In this document: in pieces, positions 32,302 to 33,013 of the stretch
How positions within the stretch are numbered: position 1 is the stretch's first letter
Layout: every line of letters starts with the position of its first letter
NCBI GenBank assembly: GCA_030426845.1
Contig: JAUHXR010000066.1
Span: forward strand, 1 to 33,013
DNA from: Polyangia bacterium
GTDB lineage: Bacteria > Myxococcota_A > Polyangia > Polyangiales > Sandaracinaceae
Reading direction: 5' to 3'
DNA length: 33,013 nucleotides
Translations under genes and position numbers: made by a program
The notes under the pieces: model-generated
What the model was told of the DNA's origin: nothing
The model's input: the letters and a program-made list of their open reading frames with translations, nothing else
Databases searched by the model: none

Positions 32302-33013
32302 TCAGAACACGAGCGCCGCGGCCGGCTCCTGCTCCTCGGGCGGGGCGAGGCAGGTGGCCCCGAGGAGGATCAGCGCGATCCACGTGAGGTCGGCGAGCAG
32401 CAGGTGGACGAGCTGCATCCACACCGGCGCGAGGAGCGCGAGGTTGAGGAAGCCGCCCGCGATCTGGACGAAGACGAGCCCGAGGACCGCCTGCGCGTAG
32501 AGCCGCGCGTGCGGCCAGCGGCGGGCCGCCCAGACCGCGACGCCGAGCACGAAGACTCCGCTGAGCGCGGCGCTGACCGGGTGCCAGACGCGGAGGCGGA
32601 CGAGGAAGTGGGCGGTGGCTTCGAAGTCCTGGGCGATCCCCTCGCTGAGGCTCCCGGCCGGGAACAGGGTGTCGCCGAGCGCGGTGATCGCGCCGGTCAC
32701 GCTCACGACCATGAGCGCCAGGGCGGCGAGGCCGATCGGGATCACGCCGCGGTGGAGCGGCCCGCGGCGCGCGTCGGGGGCGGCCCAGTGCACGGTGAGG
32801 GCGAGCGAGGCGACGAGGAGGAAGGTGTTCACGAGGTGGGCGCCCATCCAGTAGACGCGGGCCACCGACTGGTCCTGGGCGACGTGCTCGAGCAGGACGA
32901 GGCCCGCGCCGACCGCGGCCTCGAGCACGATGAACACGAAGGACGCGACGGCCGCGCCGCGCAGGGGGTGACCCTTCGGGCGCGCGCGGAAGGCCGCGAT
33001 GAGCAGGCCGAGC
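32302..33013 (-). CDS. ctaA: COX15/CtaA heme A synthase, 5' end outside the window
   Basis: At least 236 C-terminal residues of a polytopic membrane protein; the frame stays open to the right edge, so the N-terminus is missing. Several helices are visible. Conserved histidines sit in LLEHVAQDQS, MGAHLVNTFLL, LRVWHPVSAAL and MQLVHLLLADL, placed as the heme-binding histidines of CtaA/COX15. The enzyme oxidises the methyl group of heme O to give heme A for cytochrome c oxidase. The tail is Pro/Glu-rich. It lies 51 bases upstream of the PhoX-like gene on the same strand, but the two functions are unrelated. Confidence 0.88.
   Translation of the reverse strand, partial: LGLLIAAFRARPKGHPLRGAAVASFVFIVLEAAVGAGLVLLEHVAQDQSVARVYWMGAHLVNTFLLVASLALTVHWAAPDARRGPLHRGVIPIGLAALALMVVSVTGAITALGDTLFPAGSLSEGIAQDFEATAHFLVRLRVWHPVSAALSGVFVLGVAVWAARRWPHARLYAQAVLGLVFVQIAGGFLNLALLAPVWMQLVHLLLADLTWIALILLGATCLAPPEEQEPAAALVF

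Overview
The window is very GC-rich, densely coding, and looks like the chromosome of a large-genome member of the Myxococcota, probably a Sandaracinus-like Polyangiales relative. That placement is inferred from gene style: a sigma-54 activator, an FHA-GGDEF protein, many Cys-lipoproteins with Asp-Ala-Gly-Pro linkers, PEGA and TPR envelope proteins and ECF sigma factors. No marker gene proves it. No phage, plasmid, insertion sequence or CRISPR array is visible.

Layout. Positions 1-2225 (minus strand): the first codons of a probable response regulator, a sigma-54 activator, a YkgJ-type cysteine-cluster protein, a 152-bp imperfect palindrome and a small exported protein. Positions 2286-3847 (minus): a ModC/ModB-type ABC pair without a binding protein. 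Positions 3898-7791 (plus): FHA-GGDEF cyclase, RseP protease and RsmB methyltransferase. Positions 7848-8606: promoter, tRNA-Pro(CGG), then a receiver-XRE regulator 32 nt after the tRNA. Positions 8687-13973: a lipoprotein, then a three-gene ABC ATPase / double-FtsX permease / MacA-like adaptor operon. Positions 14043-17359 (minus): a tightly coupled operon of TPR lipoprotein, small lipoprotein and PEGA protein. Positions 17485-21469 (plus): a DUF1232 protein, a membrane Fe-S oxidoreductase and a Grx4 / degenerate A-type / rhodanese triple fusion.

Positions 21470-21986 are non-coding and the most unusual DNA here: three consecutive hairpins followed by 12 copies of a 20-bp core, mostly spaced 27 bp apart, arranged in a three-fold higher-order repeat of about 123 bp. 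Next come a Cys-rich lipoprotein, an orphan FliO-like protein and an ECF sigma / transmembrane-TPR partner / lipoprotein set convergent with a probable outer-membrane protein. From 26817 to 32250 four consecutive genes encode secreted lipoproteins with DAG-type linkers: a beta-helix protein, an unknown, a trypsin-fold protease and a PhoX-like protein. The right edge cuts a CtaA/COX15 heme A synthase.

The most noteworthy items are the Grx4/A-type/rhodanese fusion, the higher-order repeat with its hairpins, the tRNA-Pro/receiver-XRE linkage, the 152-bp palindrome, and short tandem duplications that span or abut stop codons in four genes. Most of the remaining genes are ordinary for this bacterial group.
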